The translations under genes were made by a program, and so were the position numbers. DNA of 64,000 nucleotides. Source: Myxococcales bacterium (GTDB lineage Bacteria; Myxococcota_A; Bradymonadia; UBA7976; UBA1532). The stretch covers positions 62,001 through 126,000 of the forward strand of contig JACKDN010000019.1 of assembly GCA_020633465.1 (NCBI GenBank). Direction: 5' to 3'. Below the pieces are notes generated by a model that did not search any database, was not told the DNA's origin, and saw only the letters and a list, made by a program, of their open reading frames with translations. Shown here piece by piece: positions 27,877-36,888 of this stretch (within the stretch, counting starts at the first letter, position 1; every line of letters starts with the position of its first letter).

Positions 27877-29088
27877 TCAACGCGGCGGCGCGCGCTCGTC
27901 GTCGTCGTCCTCGGGGCCGTCGAAGCGGCGCAGGGCGCCCTTGCCGAAGCGCGCCTCGACCGCGTCCAGGGCCGCCGACAGCCGGCCGCGGCGGTCGGCG
28001 GCGGGCTGGCCGAACAGGTCGAGCTGCAGCGGCGCGTCGCCCTCTTCGAGGTCGTAGGCGGTCAGCCCCACCAGGCGCAGGGGCGCGTTGAGCTCGAAGT
28101 GGCTCAGCAGCGCCACGCCCCCTTCGTAGAGCGGATCGGCGTCCGCCGTCGGCGTCGGCAGGCGCGCCTGCCGCGTGTGGATCTGGAAGTCCGCCGTCTT
28201 CAGCTTCACCCGCACCCCGCGCGCCCGCAGCTCGCCCTTGCGCAGCCGGCGCGCGATCTCGTCGGCGGCCGCGCGCAGGTGCGGCGTGATCTCGGCCGGC
28301 GTGCGGATGTCGGTCTCGAGCGTCCGTTCCCAGCCGATGCTCTTGGCCTCGCGCCCCGGCGTCACCTCACGGGGGTCGTCCGCCCGCGCCAGGCGGCCGA
28401 AGTGCGCCCCGGCCGAGCCCAGCTTCGCCTCGAGCCAGCCCAGCTCGGCCCGCGCGACGTCGCCGATCGTGCGCAGCCCGAGCGCCTCGAGCCGCGGCAC
28501 CGTCTTCGGCCCCGCGCCCCACAGGCGCTTCACCGGCAGCGGCGCCAGGAAGTCGACCATGTCCGCGGGCGGCACCACCGTCAGCCCGTCCGGCTTGTCG
28601 AAGTCGCTGGCCACCTTGGCGACGAACTTCGTGCCGCTCACACCCACCGACACGTTCAGCCCGCCGGTGGCCTCGAACACGGCGGCCTTCAGCGCGCGCC
28701 CCATCTCGGTCGGGCTGCCGAAGATGCCCTCGGCGCCGCTCATGTCGAGGAAGGCCTCGTCGAGGCTCAGCGGCTCGACCTTCGCGGCGAAGTCCCGGAA
28801 CACCTCCATCACGATCCGCGACACCTCGACGTAGCGCGTGAAGCGCGGCCGCACGACGATCGCGTCGGGGCACTTGCGCAGCGCCAGGGCCATCGGCATG
28901 GCGCTGCCCACGCCGAAGGGGCGGGCCTCGTAGCTGGCCGTCGCGACCACGCTGCGGTTGCTGCGCCCGCCGATGAGGATGGGCTTGCCACGCAGGGCGG
29001 GGTCGTCCAGCTGCTCGATGGCCGCGTAGAACGCGTCCATGTCGGCGTGGACGATGATGCGCGGCCAGCGATCGGGGGCTACGGGCAC
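27877..29088 (-). CDS. dinB: DNA polymerase IV (Y-family, translesion)
   Basis: 403 residues. Copies past damaged bases with low fidelity. The catalytic acidic residues are in HADMDAFYAAIEQ and EPLSLDEAFLDMSG; the helix-hairpin-helix VKRLWGAGPKTVPRLEALG and the little-finger domain follow. Near the C-terminus LQLDLFG is a canonical beta-clamp-binding motif. The start is GTG 29088, which overlaps the end of the upstream dehydrogenase gene by 10 bases. No LexA-type box was seen in the vicinity. Confidence 0.95.
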   Translation of the reverse strand: MPVAPDRWPRIIVHADMDAFYAAIEQLDDPALRGKPILIGGRSNRSVVATASYEARPFGVGSAMPMALALRKCPDAIVVRPRFTRYVEVSRIVMEVFRDFAAKVEPLSLDEAFLDMSGAEGIFGSPTEMGRALKAAVFEATGGLNVSVGVSGTKFVAKVASDFDKPDGLTVVPPADMVDFLAPLPVKRLWGAGPKTVPRLEALGLRTIGDVARAELGWLEAKLGSAGAHFGRLARADDPREVTPGREAKSIGWERTLETDIRTPAEITPHLRAAADEIARRLRKGELRARGVRVKLKTADFQIHTRQARLPTPTADADPLYEGGVALLSHFELNAPLRLVGLTAYDLEEGDAPLQLDLFGQPAADRRGRLSAALDAVEARFGKGALRRFDGPEDDDDERAPPR

Positions 29089-31325
29089 CCGGCCAGGCTC
29101 TGGATCCAGGCGCCGACCAGCGTCGTGCCGTGGGGATCGATCTTGTTGCTGCCCAGCGGCGGCATCTGGTCGGGGCCGCGGCGGTTCATGCGCGCCAGCA
29201 GCACGCTGCGGCCGGGATCACCCGGGGCCACCAGCCGCGCGTCGGCCAGCCCCAGATCGCCCTGCTGCGGCGCCACGTCGCACAGCCCGGTGTCGGCCAG
29301 GGGCGTCGTCGCGCGCAGGTCGATGCGCGCGTTGGCGGTGCCGTCCGGGCGGTGGCACATGGCGCAGTTGGCGTCCAGCAGGGCCCGCACCCGCCCGCCG
29401 AGGTCGGCGTCGGCGTCGTCGGGGGCGGGGAAGGCGGGCAGCGTCTCGGGCGGCCCCGGCAGGTCCACGTAGCCGGCGCCCGCGAGGGCGGCGAGCTGCC
29501 CGTAGGGGCGCCCGTCCGGCGCCTCGAACAGGCCGTTGAGCTGCCGCGTGGACAGGCCCAGGATCACCCCCGAGGCGTCGGTGTGGCATTGATCGCACTC
29601 CGCCCGCGCGGGGTAGTGCCACGTCTGGACGCCGTCCGGGCCGGGCACGCGCGCGTCGAGGGGGCCGTCGAGCAGATCGGCGTCCGACTGATCCTCGTTC
29701 CAGCGGTAGCTGTAGCCGTTCCAGCCGTTGCGCCCGCGGCGGTACAGCCGCGTCTCGACCAGCCGCCCGGCCAGGCGGAAGCTCTTGATGAAGACGGTGC
29801 CGTCGGGGAAGCCCCAGGCCCCCTGATCGCGGTACTCGATGACCTCGCCGGCGGGCACGGCGAAGGCGCGCAGCTTGTCGGCCCCGTCGCTCCACAGGCG
29901 CGCCTGCACCCCGTAGGGCACGACGCCGGGCGCCAGCGCGTGGGCGGCCACGTCGGCGAAGCAGCCGGTCTCGCTCAGGGTCGCGGGCACGGGCTCGACG
30001 GGCCCGGCGTCCGCGCGCCGCGCGAAGCGCTCGACGCCGCCGTTGAAGCTGACGACGAACAGCTCGCCGTCGGGCCCCTCGCCGAAGGCGCTGATCGCGC
30101 GGTTGGTGTCGGCCAGCAGCGTCACCTCGGCCGGCCCGTTCGGCTGGCGGCGCAGCGCCCAGATGTTGCCCGAGGCGTAGTCGCCGAAGACGTAGGCGCC
30201 CCACAGCTCGGGCAGCGAGGGCCCGCGGTAGACGAAGCCGCCGGTCACCGAGCGGCCCTGCCCGTGATCGTAGGCGTACACCGGCGCGGCGTACTGCGAG
30301 GGGTCGCAGCCCGCGGTGTAGCAGCGCTCGCCCTCGACCGCGTTCCAGCCGTAGTTCTGGCCGCCGACGACGACGTCGATCTCCTCCCAGGCGTCCTGCC
30401 CGACGTCGGCCACCCACAGCTCGCCGGTGCTGCGGTCGAAGCTCATGCGCCAGGGGTTGCGCAGGCCCCAGGCCCACACCTCGGGCTGGCCGGCGGCCTC
30501 GACGCCGGGCTGGCAGCGCCCCTCGGCGAAGGGGTTGTCGGCCGGGATGCCGTAGGGCAGGCCGCACACCGCGTCCTGCGTGTTCACGTCGACGCGCAGG
30601 ATGGCCGCCAGCACCGTGTCCGGCCGCTGGCCGTGGCCGTGGGGATCGCCGCCCGCGCCGCCGTCGCCGAGGCTGATGTAGAGGTAGCCGTCGGGCCCGA
30701 AGCGCAGGTCGCCGCCGTTGTGGTTGGAGAAGGGCTGGGGGATCTCCATCAGCACGCGCTCGCTGTCGGGCAGCGCGCGATCGGGGTCGGCGGGATCCGC
30801 CCGCAGCTCGCTGACGATCGAGCGCCGCGGATCGGCGGCCGAGTAGTACACGTACACCTTGCCGTTCTCGGGGTAGCGCGGGTGGAACGCCAGGCCCAGC
30901 AGGCCCTCTTCGTTGCCCGCCCGGCTGACGCCGCGCTGCCAGAAGGTGCGGTTGGGCGCGTCGCCGGTGGCGGGAAAGAACAGGACGCGGCCGTCCTGCT
31001 CGACCACCGCGCGGGTGTCCGGCCGCCCGGGCACGGCGCCGTACCAGACCGGCCGGCTGAGCACGCGGTTGGGGTGCGCCGGCGCCAGCGCCAGCGTGCC
31101 CAGGGGCGGCGCGTCGGGCAGGCGGCACGTCGTGTTGGGGACGCGGGGCGCGAGGGGGTTGAAGCCGTCCGGCGCGGCCGGCCCGAGGCCGGCGTCCTCC
31201 TGCGGCGCCGGGGGGCCCGCGTCCGGATCGGGTGAGCCGCCCGCGCCGCGATCGTCGGCGTCGCCGGCGCAGGCGGCGGTCGAGAGGGCGATCAGCAGGG
31301 CGAGCGCGAGGTTCGTGCGGTGCAT
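29079..31325 (-). CDS. Lipoprotein glucose/sorbosone dehydrogenase fused to two-heme cytochrome c region
   Basis: 748 residues. Lipoprotein signal LIALSTAAC. Residues about 75-440 form a six-bladed PQQ-dependent sugar dehydrogenase-like propeller (GLLGLAFHPRYPENGKVYVY, NHNGGDLRFGPDGYLYISLG, WAWGLRNPWRMSFD). The C-terminal part has two heme c attachment motifs, CDQCH and CAMCH, the second followed by a typical MPPLG distal Met. Electrons from sugar or aldehyde oxidation could pass straight to the attached cytochrome. Related fusions are called PQQ-dependent sugar dehydrogenases in this phylum. The substrate is unknown. Confidence 0.85.
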   Translation of the reverse strand: MHRTNLALALLIALSTAACAGDADDRGAGGSPDPDAGPPAPQEDAGLGPAAPDGFNPLAPRVPNTTCRLPDAPPLGTLALAPAHPNRVLSRPVWYGAVPGRPDTRAVVEQDGRVLFFPATGDAPNRTFWQRGVSRAGNEEGLLGLAFHPRYPENGKVYVYYSAADPRRSIVSELRADPADPDRALPDSERVLMEIPQPFSNHNGGDLRFGPDGYLYISLGDGGAGGDPHGHGQRPDTVLAAILRVDVNTQDAVCGLPYGIPADNPFAEGRCQPGVEAAGQPEVWAWGLRNPWRMSFDRSTGELWVADVGQDAWEEIDVVVGGQNYGWNAVEGERCYTAGCDPSQYAAPVYAYDHGQGRSVTGGFVYRGPSLPELWGAYVFGDYASGNIWALRRQPNGPAEVTLLADTNRAISAFGEGPDGELFVVSFNGGVERFARRADAGPVEPVPATLSETGCFADVAAHALAPGVVPYGVQARLWSDGADKLRAFAVPAGEVIEYRDQGAWGFPDGTVFIKSFRLAGRLVETRLYRRGRNGWNGYSYRWNEDQSDADLLDGPLDARVPGPDGVQTWHYPARAECDQCHTDASGVILGLSTRQLNGLFEAPDGRPYGQLAALAGAGYVDLPGPPETLPAFPAPDDADADLGGRVRALLDANCAMCHRPDGTANARIDLRATTPLADTGLCDVAPQQGDLGLADARLVAPGDPGRSVLLARMNRRGPDQMPPLGSNKIDPHGTTLVGAWIQSLAGCP

Positions 31326-31380
31326 GGGCGCATGGTAGCCGACGGCCGCCGACGCGTCAGCCGGCGGAGGGCCACCCGGG

Positions 31381-32910
<1,530 letters not shown>

Positions 32911-33078
32911 GGGCGGGCTCCCTCCGGGGTCGCCGCGGCGGGCGGCGCTGCCCAAGACTAGCCGGGTCGGCCCGGCGGCGCACCCACCGTGCGCCCTCGA
33001 AAGGCCACGGGGCGCGCCCGCGGGGCATGCACGCGGCACGGAATCGGAGTCTTTCGTCGATGCCTTTGAATTCTGCCC

Positions 33079-33107
33079 TTGACCCGGGGGGAGTCCATGG
33101 TCAATAT
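33079..33107 (+). promoter_or_regulatory. Promoter for the candidate structured RNA
   Basis: TTGACC (33079-33084, five of six matches to TTGACA), a 17-base spacer, then CAATAT (33102-33107, a weak -10). The expected transcription start near 33114 falls two bases before the first stem of the RNA. The box lies in non-coding DNA and points away from the divergent DUF362 gene. Confidence 0.5.
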
Positions 33108-33113
33108 GTGCCC

Positions 33114-33355
33114 CAGCGGTCGGGGGCTTGCCCGTCCCCCACTGCCGGCGAGGTTCGAGTTCTCGTTCCTCGTCTTCGCTGCAGGTCTTCGTGCCCGTTG
33201 GCCTGCAGCACGTCGGTGCGTTTCGGCGCATCGGCAGCCGTTGCGGGGTTTGCCCGGCCCCCAACGGCACGAGGTTTCCGGGGACTGCCTGAACTCGGAA
33301 GCCGGAGCCCCCCGGGGGCGGTTGCCCACCGCCACAACGCCCGGGGGGCTTTTTT
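33114..33355 (+). ncRNA. Candidate free-standing structured RNA, about 240 nt, unknown family
   Basis: Seven hairpins follow one another almost without gaps. H1 33116-33145 (GCGGT, bulged C, GGGGG; 9-nt loop). H2 33149-33172 (CGAGG/CCTCG with a TT/TT internal loop). H3 33179-33208 (CTGCAGG/CCTGCAG, perfect). H4 33214-33233 (7 bp with one G-U). H5 33237-33268 (GCCGTTG, bulged C, GGGG; 9-nt loop). H6 33273-33303 (8 bp with one G-U). H7 33306-33350 is the terminator. H1 and H5 share one architecture. Loops of H1, H3, H5 and H7 all show UGCCC. The three wobble pairs are G-U only when read on the plus strand. I do not recognise tmRNA, RNase P, 6S or SRP RNA features. Confidence 0.6.
33306..33355 (+). 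terminator. Intrinsic terminator of the structured RNA
   Basis: An 11-bp perfect stem AGCCCCCCGGG (33306-33316) with CCCGGGGGGCT (33340-33350) is followed by a run of six T (33350-33355). A smaller hairpin GGCGG/CCGCC with loop TTGCCCA is nested at 33317-33333. It is by far the best terminator in the window and points in the plus direction, although no protein gene lies upstream on that strand. Confidence 0.85.
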
Positions 33356-33499
33356 GTCTTCGACCCCCTGATCGTCGACCGGAGTGCGTCCGCCCGGGTC
33401 GTCCACGCGACGACGCGCCGGGGAGCCCGTCGCCCATTCCGGGCGCTGCGCGGTGCACGCCCCCGACCGTGCACCAGGCGCCGGGCCGGCAGCGCCCTC
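33356..33499. other. Intergenic spacer with a short inverted repeat
   Basis: 144 bases between the structured RNA and the MITE. The only visible structure is GGTGCAC (33452-33458) and GTGCACC (33469-33475) around a 10-base loop. No coding sequence is seen. Confidence 0.35.
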
Positions 33500-33501
33500 T
33501 C

Positions 33502-33515
33502 AGAGGGTGTTCCCA
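33502..33515 (+). repeat. Left terminal inverted repeat of the MITE
   Basis: AGAGGGTGTTCCCA. It pairs with 33706-33719. The outermost base of this 14-bp match belongs to the flanking TCA duplication. Confidence 0.7.
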
Positions 33516-33718
33516 TAACGCTCGCCTACTGCGCAGCCCGTTGTCCTGCTGCGCCGCCAGCGCCTTGGTCGGTCCGTCCTCGACGTGCCCCGGGCACGCC
33601 TGCGGCGGACCTCGGTCGGCGCCGGCGGCTCGCGACGGACACCGGGCCGCTCGCGACGGCGCGCGCCGAAAGGCGGAGCCGCTGGCGCGGCTGCGCCTTT
33701 CTTTTTGGGAACACCCTC
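33503..33718. mobile_element. MITE-like element, 216 bp, TCA target duplication
   Basis: The ends are perfect 13-bp inverted repeats, GAGGGTGTTCCCA at 33503-33515 and its complement at 33706-33718. Immediately outside lie TCA (33500-33502) and TCA (33719-33721), a 3-bp duplication of the TNA type produced by IS5-family (IS1031/ISL2-like) transposases. The inside has no transposase gene and no convincing open frame, and it contains a strong hairpin. The right TCA is also the stop codon (TGA on the minus strand) of the MopE/FGE-like gene, so insertion did not change that protein. Family assignment is from ends and duplication only. Confidence 0.7.
33668..33706 (+). terminator. Terminator-like hairpin inside the MITE
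   Basis: GAAAGGCG and AGCCGC pair with GCGGCT and CGCCTTTC across one G/G mismatch (14 bp, TGGC loop), followed by five T (33702-33706). It works only in the plus direction and would back up the terminator of the structured RNA. It is probably part of the mobile element rather than of a host gene. Confidence 0.6.
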
Positions 33719-33719
33719 T
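33706..33719 (-). repeat. Right terminal inverted repeat of the MITE
   Basis: TGGGAACACCCTCT, the exact reverse complement of 33502-33515. It is preceded by a T-run that forms the tail of the internal terminator-like hairpin. Confidence 0.7.
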
Positions 33720-35593
33720 CACCGGCAGCAGCGGAAGCCCACCGCCGGGTGGCGGAAGTCCGGCACCTTCAGGTCGTCGACCTGCCCGCAGGCCAGCCCG
33801 CCGGCCACGCGGCTCTCGAAGCCGCCGCCGCGCACCGCGCGGAGCCCGTCGGCGCCGTCGGCCACCCACTCCTTGAGGTTGCCGGACAGGTCGAAGGCCC
33901 CGTCGCGCGCGCAGCCGGCCAGGGCGCCGGTGGGCAGCGCCGCGTCGTCGTCGGCGGGGGTGGTGGGATCGGCGTCGCGCGCGCCGTCGTTGCACACGCC
34001 CGCGGCGTACGCCGCGCCGTAGGGGAAGGCCTCGGCGTCGGGGCCGCCGCAGGCCGCCGCCCACTCTGCGCCGGTGCACAGCCGAGCGCCGGCGGCCGCG
34101 CAGGCCGCATCGGCCTCGGCCCAGGTGACGTCGGCCCACGGCAGCACCCCGGGGCGGCTGCAGGCTCGGGCCTCGACCCGCGTGACGACGCCGTCGTCGG
34201 GCCGCGGATCCACCCCCGCCGCGTCCGCCGTGGCCCCGGGCCGGCTGGCCTCGTAGGCGTAGATCGCCACCCCGTCGAGCTCGATCCAGGCGTCCGCCGC
34301 GTCCTCGTCCACCGCGCCGTCGCAGTCGTCGTCGACGCCGTCGCATTGATCGTCGGGCGCGGCGGGCGGCTCGGGCGCCGCGGCGCTGCAGACCGTCGTG
34401 TCGCCCGCCGGCGCGCAGATCGCGACGCCGATCCGCCGGCACACGCCCGCGCCCACCTCGCAGGTCCGCGGCGTGGCGCGATCGGCCTCGAACAGGGCCT
34501 CGACGAAGTCCTCGTCGGTGCGGCCATCGCAGTCGTTGTCCAGGCCATCGCAGGCGCCCACCTCGGCGCCCAGCTGCCAGGTCGGGGGCCGCGCGCAGCG
34601 CCAGCCGGCGGCGCCGTCGCAGATCGGCGCGTGAGTGCGCGGGGCGCACACGCGCGTGGTCGTGACGTCGCCGGCCGCGCCGCGCGTCGAGCGCGCGACG
34701 CAGGCCAGGCCCGGGTGCACCGCCCGACAGTCGGCGTCCTCGACGCAGGGCAGGTCGGGCGGCTCGACCGGCGCGCACACCCCCCCGTTGCAGCGCGCGT
34801 CGTCGGCGCAGTCGGCGTCCGCGGCGCACTCGACGTCGCAGACGCCGGTGTCGCCGCACACGTCCTCGGGGGCCGCGAGATCCGCCGCCTCGTCGATCTG
34901 CCCGTCGCAGTCGTCGTCGCGCCCGTTGCAGTCCTCGCGGTCGCGGGCCAGGCAGGCGTACTCGCACCCGTTCGCCGCCTCGCCGTCCAGATCGACGAAG
35001 CCGCGGGCGCACGCGGCCAGCACGCAGTCGCCGGCGACGCAGGCCGCCTCGCCCGACGGCGGCGGCGCGCAGGCCCGATCGCAGGCGCCGCAGTGGCGCG
35101 CGTCGGTCGACAGGTCGAAGTCCTCGTCGGTCGAGCCATCGCAGTCGTTGTCGCGGCCGTCGCAGGCCTCGCGCCCGCCCGCGGTGACGACGCAGTCGGT
35201 CTCACAGCCATCGGAGGCGTCGGCGTTGTAGTCGCCGAAGCCGGCCTCGCAGGCCACGATCACGCAGGTGGCGGCGCGGCACTCGAAGACGGCGCGCGGG
35301 GCCTCGCACCCGTGACCGCAGGCGCCGCAGTGCGCGGGATCGTCGAAGGTGGCGCGCTCGATGTCGGGATCGTCGTCGTCGACCAGACCGTCGCAGTCGT
35401 CGTCCGCGCCGTTGCAGATCTCGCGGGCGGGGACGCAGCGCGGGCCGGCGTCCGCGCCGACGGGGGGCAGGGGCCGCAGATCGGCCAGGGGCGCGGCGTC
35501 GACGGCCGCGGCGCCCTCGTCGGCGTCGTCACAGCCGGGCGCCCACAGCAGCAGCGCCAACGCCACCGCGGCCCGCGTCGAGGGGTGCGTCAT
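33719..35593 (-). CDS. Lipoprotein with MopE-type CNGxDDDCDG repeats and FGE/sulfatase-modifying-factor-like C-terminus
   Basis: 624 residues. Lipoprotein signal ALALLLWAPGC. Five copies of the acidic Cys motif are spread along the chain: CNGADDDCDGLVDDDD, CDGRDNDCDGSTDED, CNGRDDDCDGQIDE, CDGLDNDCDGRTDED and CDGVDDDCDGAVDED. This motif is known from the copper-responsive surface protein MopE and many myxobacterial proteins, and probably binds metal. The last 170 residues resemble formylglycine-generating-enzyme folds (WAEADAACAAAGARLCTGAE, DLSGNLKEWVAD, AVRGGGFES, end GFRCC). The stop lies in the MITE target duplication. Confidence 0.8.
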   Translation of the reverse strand: MTHPSTRAAVALALLLWAPGCDDADEGAAAVDAAPLADLRPLPPVGADAGPRCVPAREICNGADDDCDGLVDDDDPDIERATFDDPAHCGACGHGCEAPRAVFECRAATCVIVACEAGFGDYNADASDGCETDCVVTAGGREACDGRDNDCDGSTDEDFDLSTDARHCGACDRACAPPPSGEAACVAGDCVLAACARGFVDLDGEAANGCEYACLARDREDCNGRDDDCDGQIDEAADLAAPEDVCGDTGVCDVECAADADCADDARCNGGVCAPVEPPDLPCVEDADCRAVHPGLACVARSTRGAAGDVTTTRVCAPRTHAPICDGAAGWRCARPPTWQLGAEVGACDGLDNDCDGRTDEDFVEALFEADRATPRTCEVGAGVCRRIGVAICAPAGDTTVCSAAAPEPPAAPDDQCDGVDDDCDGAVDEDAADAWIELDGVAIYAYEASRPGATADAAGVDPRPDDGVVTRVEARACSRPGVLPWADVTWAEADAACAAAGARLCTGAEWAAACGGPDAEAFPYGAAYAAGVCNDGARDADPTTPADDDAALPTGALAGCARDGAFDLSGNLKEWVADGADGLRAVRGGGFESRVAGGLACGQVDDLKVPDFRHPAVGFRCCR

Positions 35594-35683
35594 GGCGGCG
35601 ATTGTCGCTGAAGCCTGGACAGATGGCCACCGGCCGGGCGTAGATCGGGCGGCGGGGCGCGCTCGACCTCGCCCGGAGGGCTC

Positions 35684-36340
35684 TTGACCGATGACGCACC
35701 GCTGGCGCGGCTGCTGGCGCTCGAGGCGGCCGGCACCGCCGACGCCACGGCGTACCAGGGCGCGCTGCGCACCCTGGCGGCGGCGCTGCGCGCCGACGAC
35801 GCGCCCACGCGGTCGGCCTTGAGCGACTGGCTGCTCGCCGGGCTGGGCCTGCTGCCGGAGCCCGCGGTCGGCGAGCCCTGGCGCGAGGCCCTGTGGGACG
35901 CCGCCGCCGATCTGCTGGCGGACGCCGTGGGCCTCGCCGAGCTGCTCGAGAAGGCGGCGGCGCGGCTGGACACCCGGGACGCGCCGGCCCGCCTGAACCT
36001 GCTGTCGATGTTGCGGGCGAAGGCGGCGTGGCGCGCCAAGGACAAGCTGCGCCGGCGGCGGGCGTGGCTGCAGCGGCGCGCGCCCGCCGACGCCGATCGG
36101 GGCGCGGTCGATCCGCAGGCGCGCTGCGTGGCGGGCCTGGTGGTGGCGCGGGTGGCGCAGCGCTTCGGTGACGAGCCGGGCCTGGGCGACGCCCTCGCCG
36201 CCCTGCTGGCGGGGCACTCGGTGACGGAGGCCGCGCGCCGCACGGGCCTGTCGCGGCAGGCGGTCTATCGAGGGTTGGCGCGGGTGCGGGCGTGGCTGGA
36301 GCTGCCGCCCCACGAGGAGGTGCGCCGTGAGCACGTGTGA
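35684..36340 (+). CDS. ECF-like sigma factor (divergent)
   Basis: 218 residues, TTG start at 35684 directly after a GGAGG site. The middle, ARLNLLSMLRAKAAWRAKDK followed by LRRRRAWLQRR, resembles the sigma-2 region of small ECF sigma factors. The C-terminal helix-turn-helix AGHSVTEAARRTGLSRQAVY matches region 4. The N-terminal 80 residues are not recognisable. It overlaps by 14 bases a gene with an anti-sigma-like zinc motif, the usual sigma/anti-sigma pairing. A non-sigma DNA-binding regulator is the alternative. Confidence 0.6.
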   Translation: MTDDAPLARLLALEAAGTADATAYQGALRTLAAALRADDAPTRSALSDWLLAGLGLLPEPAVGEPWREALWDAAADLLADAVGLAELLEKAAARLDTRDAPARLNLLSMLRAKAAWRAKDKLRRRRAWLQRRAPADADRGAVDPQARCVAGLVVARVAQRFGDEPGLGDALAALLAGHSVTEAARRTGLSRQAVYRGLARVRAWLELPPHEEVRREHV

Positions 36341-36731
36341 GCGGCGGGCCGAATGGCTGGACGCCTGGCGCGCGGGTCGGCTGGCCGAGGAGGTCGACCG
36401 GCGCGGGCCGCCCTGCGAGGCGTGCGCGCAGGCGCTGGCCTCGGCGGGGCTCGTGGCCGCCGGCCACCTCGAGGAGGCCTTTGAGATGGACGACGACGCG
36501 GTGGCGCTGGCGGCGGTGGGGCTCGGCGAGGTCGAGCTGGACGACGCCGAGGACGCGGCCTGGCTGGCGGCGCTGAGCGCGGCCCCCGCCGGCGAGCTGC
36601 CGCCCGCGCCCGAGGCGTCGGCGGCCGCGGCCGAGGCGCCCGCCGAGCTCGAGGGCGAGGGCGGGGCGGCCTGGTCGGGCAGCGGCGCGAGGCCTCGGTG
36701 CTGTTCCGCATCGAGGATCTCGCCGCCATGA
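36327..36731 (+). CDS. N-terminal fragment: anti-sigma-like zinc motif protein
   Basis: 134 codons, GTG start, overlapping the sigma-like gene by 14 bases. MSTCERRAEWLDAWRAGRLAEEVDRRGPPCEAC resembles the zinc-binding head of anti-sigma factors, quoted here only as the Cys/His-spaced region at residues 4-33. After about residue 117 the reading frame leaves the conserved one, so the last 15 residues are probably spurious. Confidence 0.45.
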   Translation: MSTCERRAEWLDAWRAGRLAEEVDRRGPPCEACAQALASAGLVAAGHLEEAFEMDDDAVALAAVGLGEVELDDAEDAAWLAALSAAPAGELPPAPEASAAAAEAPAELEGEGGAAWSGSGARPRCCSASRISPP

Positions 36732-36888
36732 GCGCGGCGGCGCCGGCCGCGGCGCCGGCGGCCCTCGAGCCTGAGCCCGCGGACGCGCTGGCCCTGATGG
36801 CGCCACGCCGCTGGTCACCGCGCGGCCGCGCGCGGGCGGCGGGCGCTGGGCCCTGGCGCTGGGTGGGCTGGCGGTCGCGGCGGCGGCG

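Noticed and set aside
33027..33371. A 114-codon plus-strand frame over the structured RNA
   Set aside because: No ribosome site, no recognisable protein, and it runs through seven hairpins and a terminator; the RNA explains the region better.
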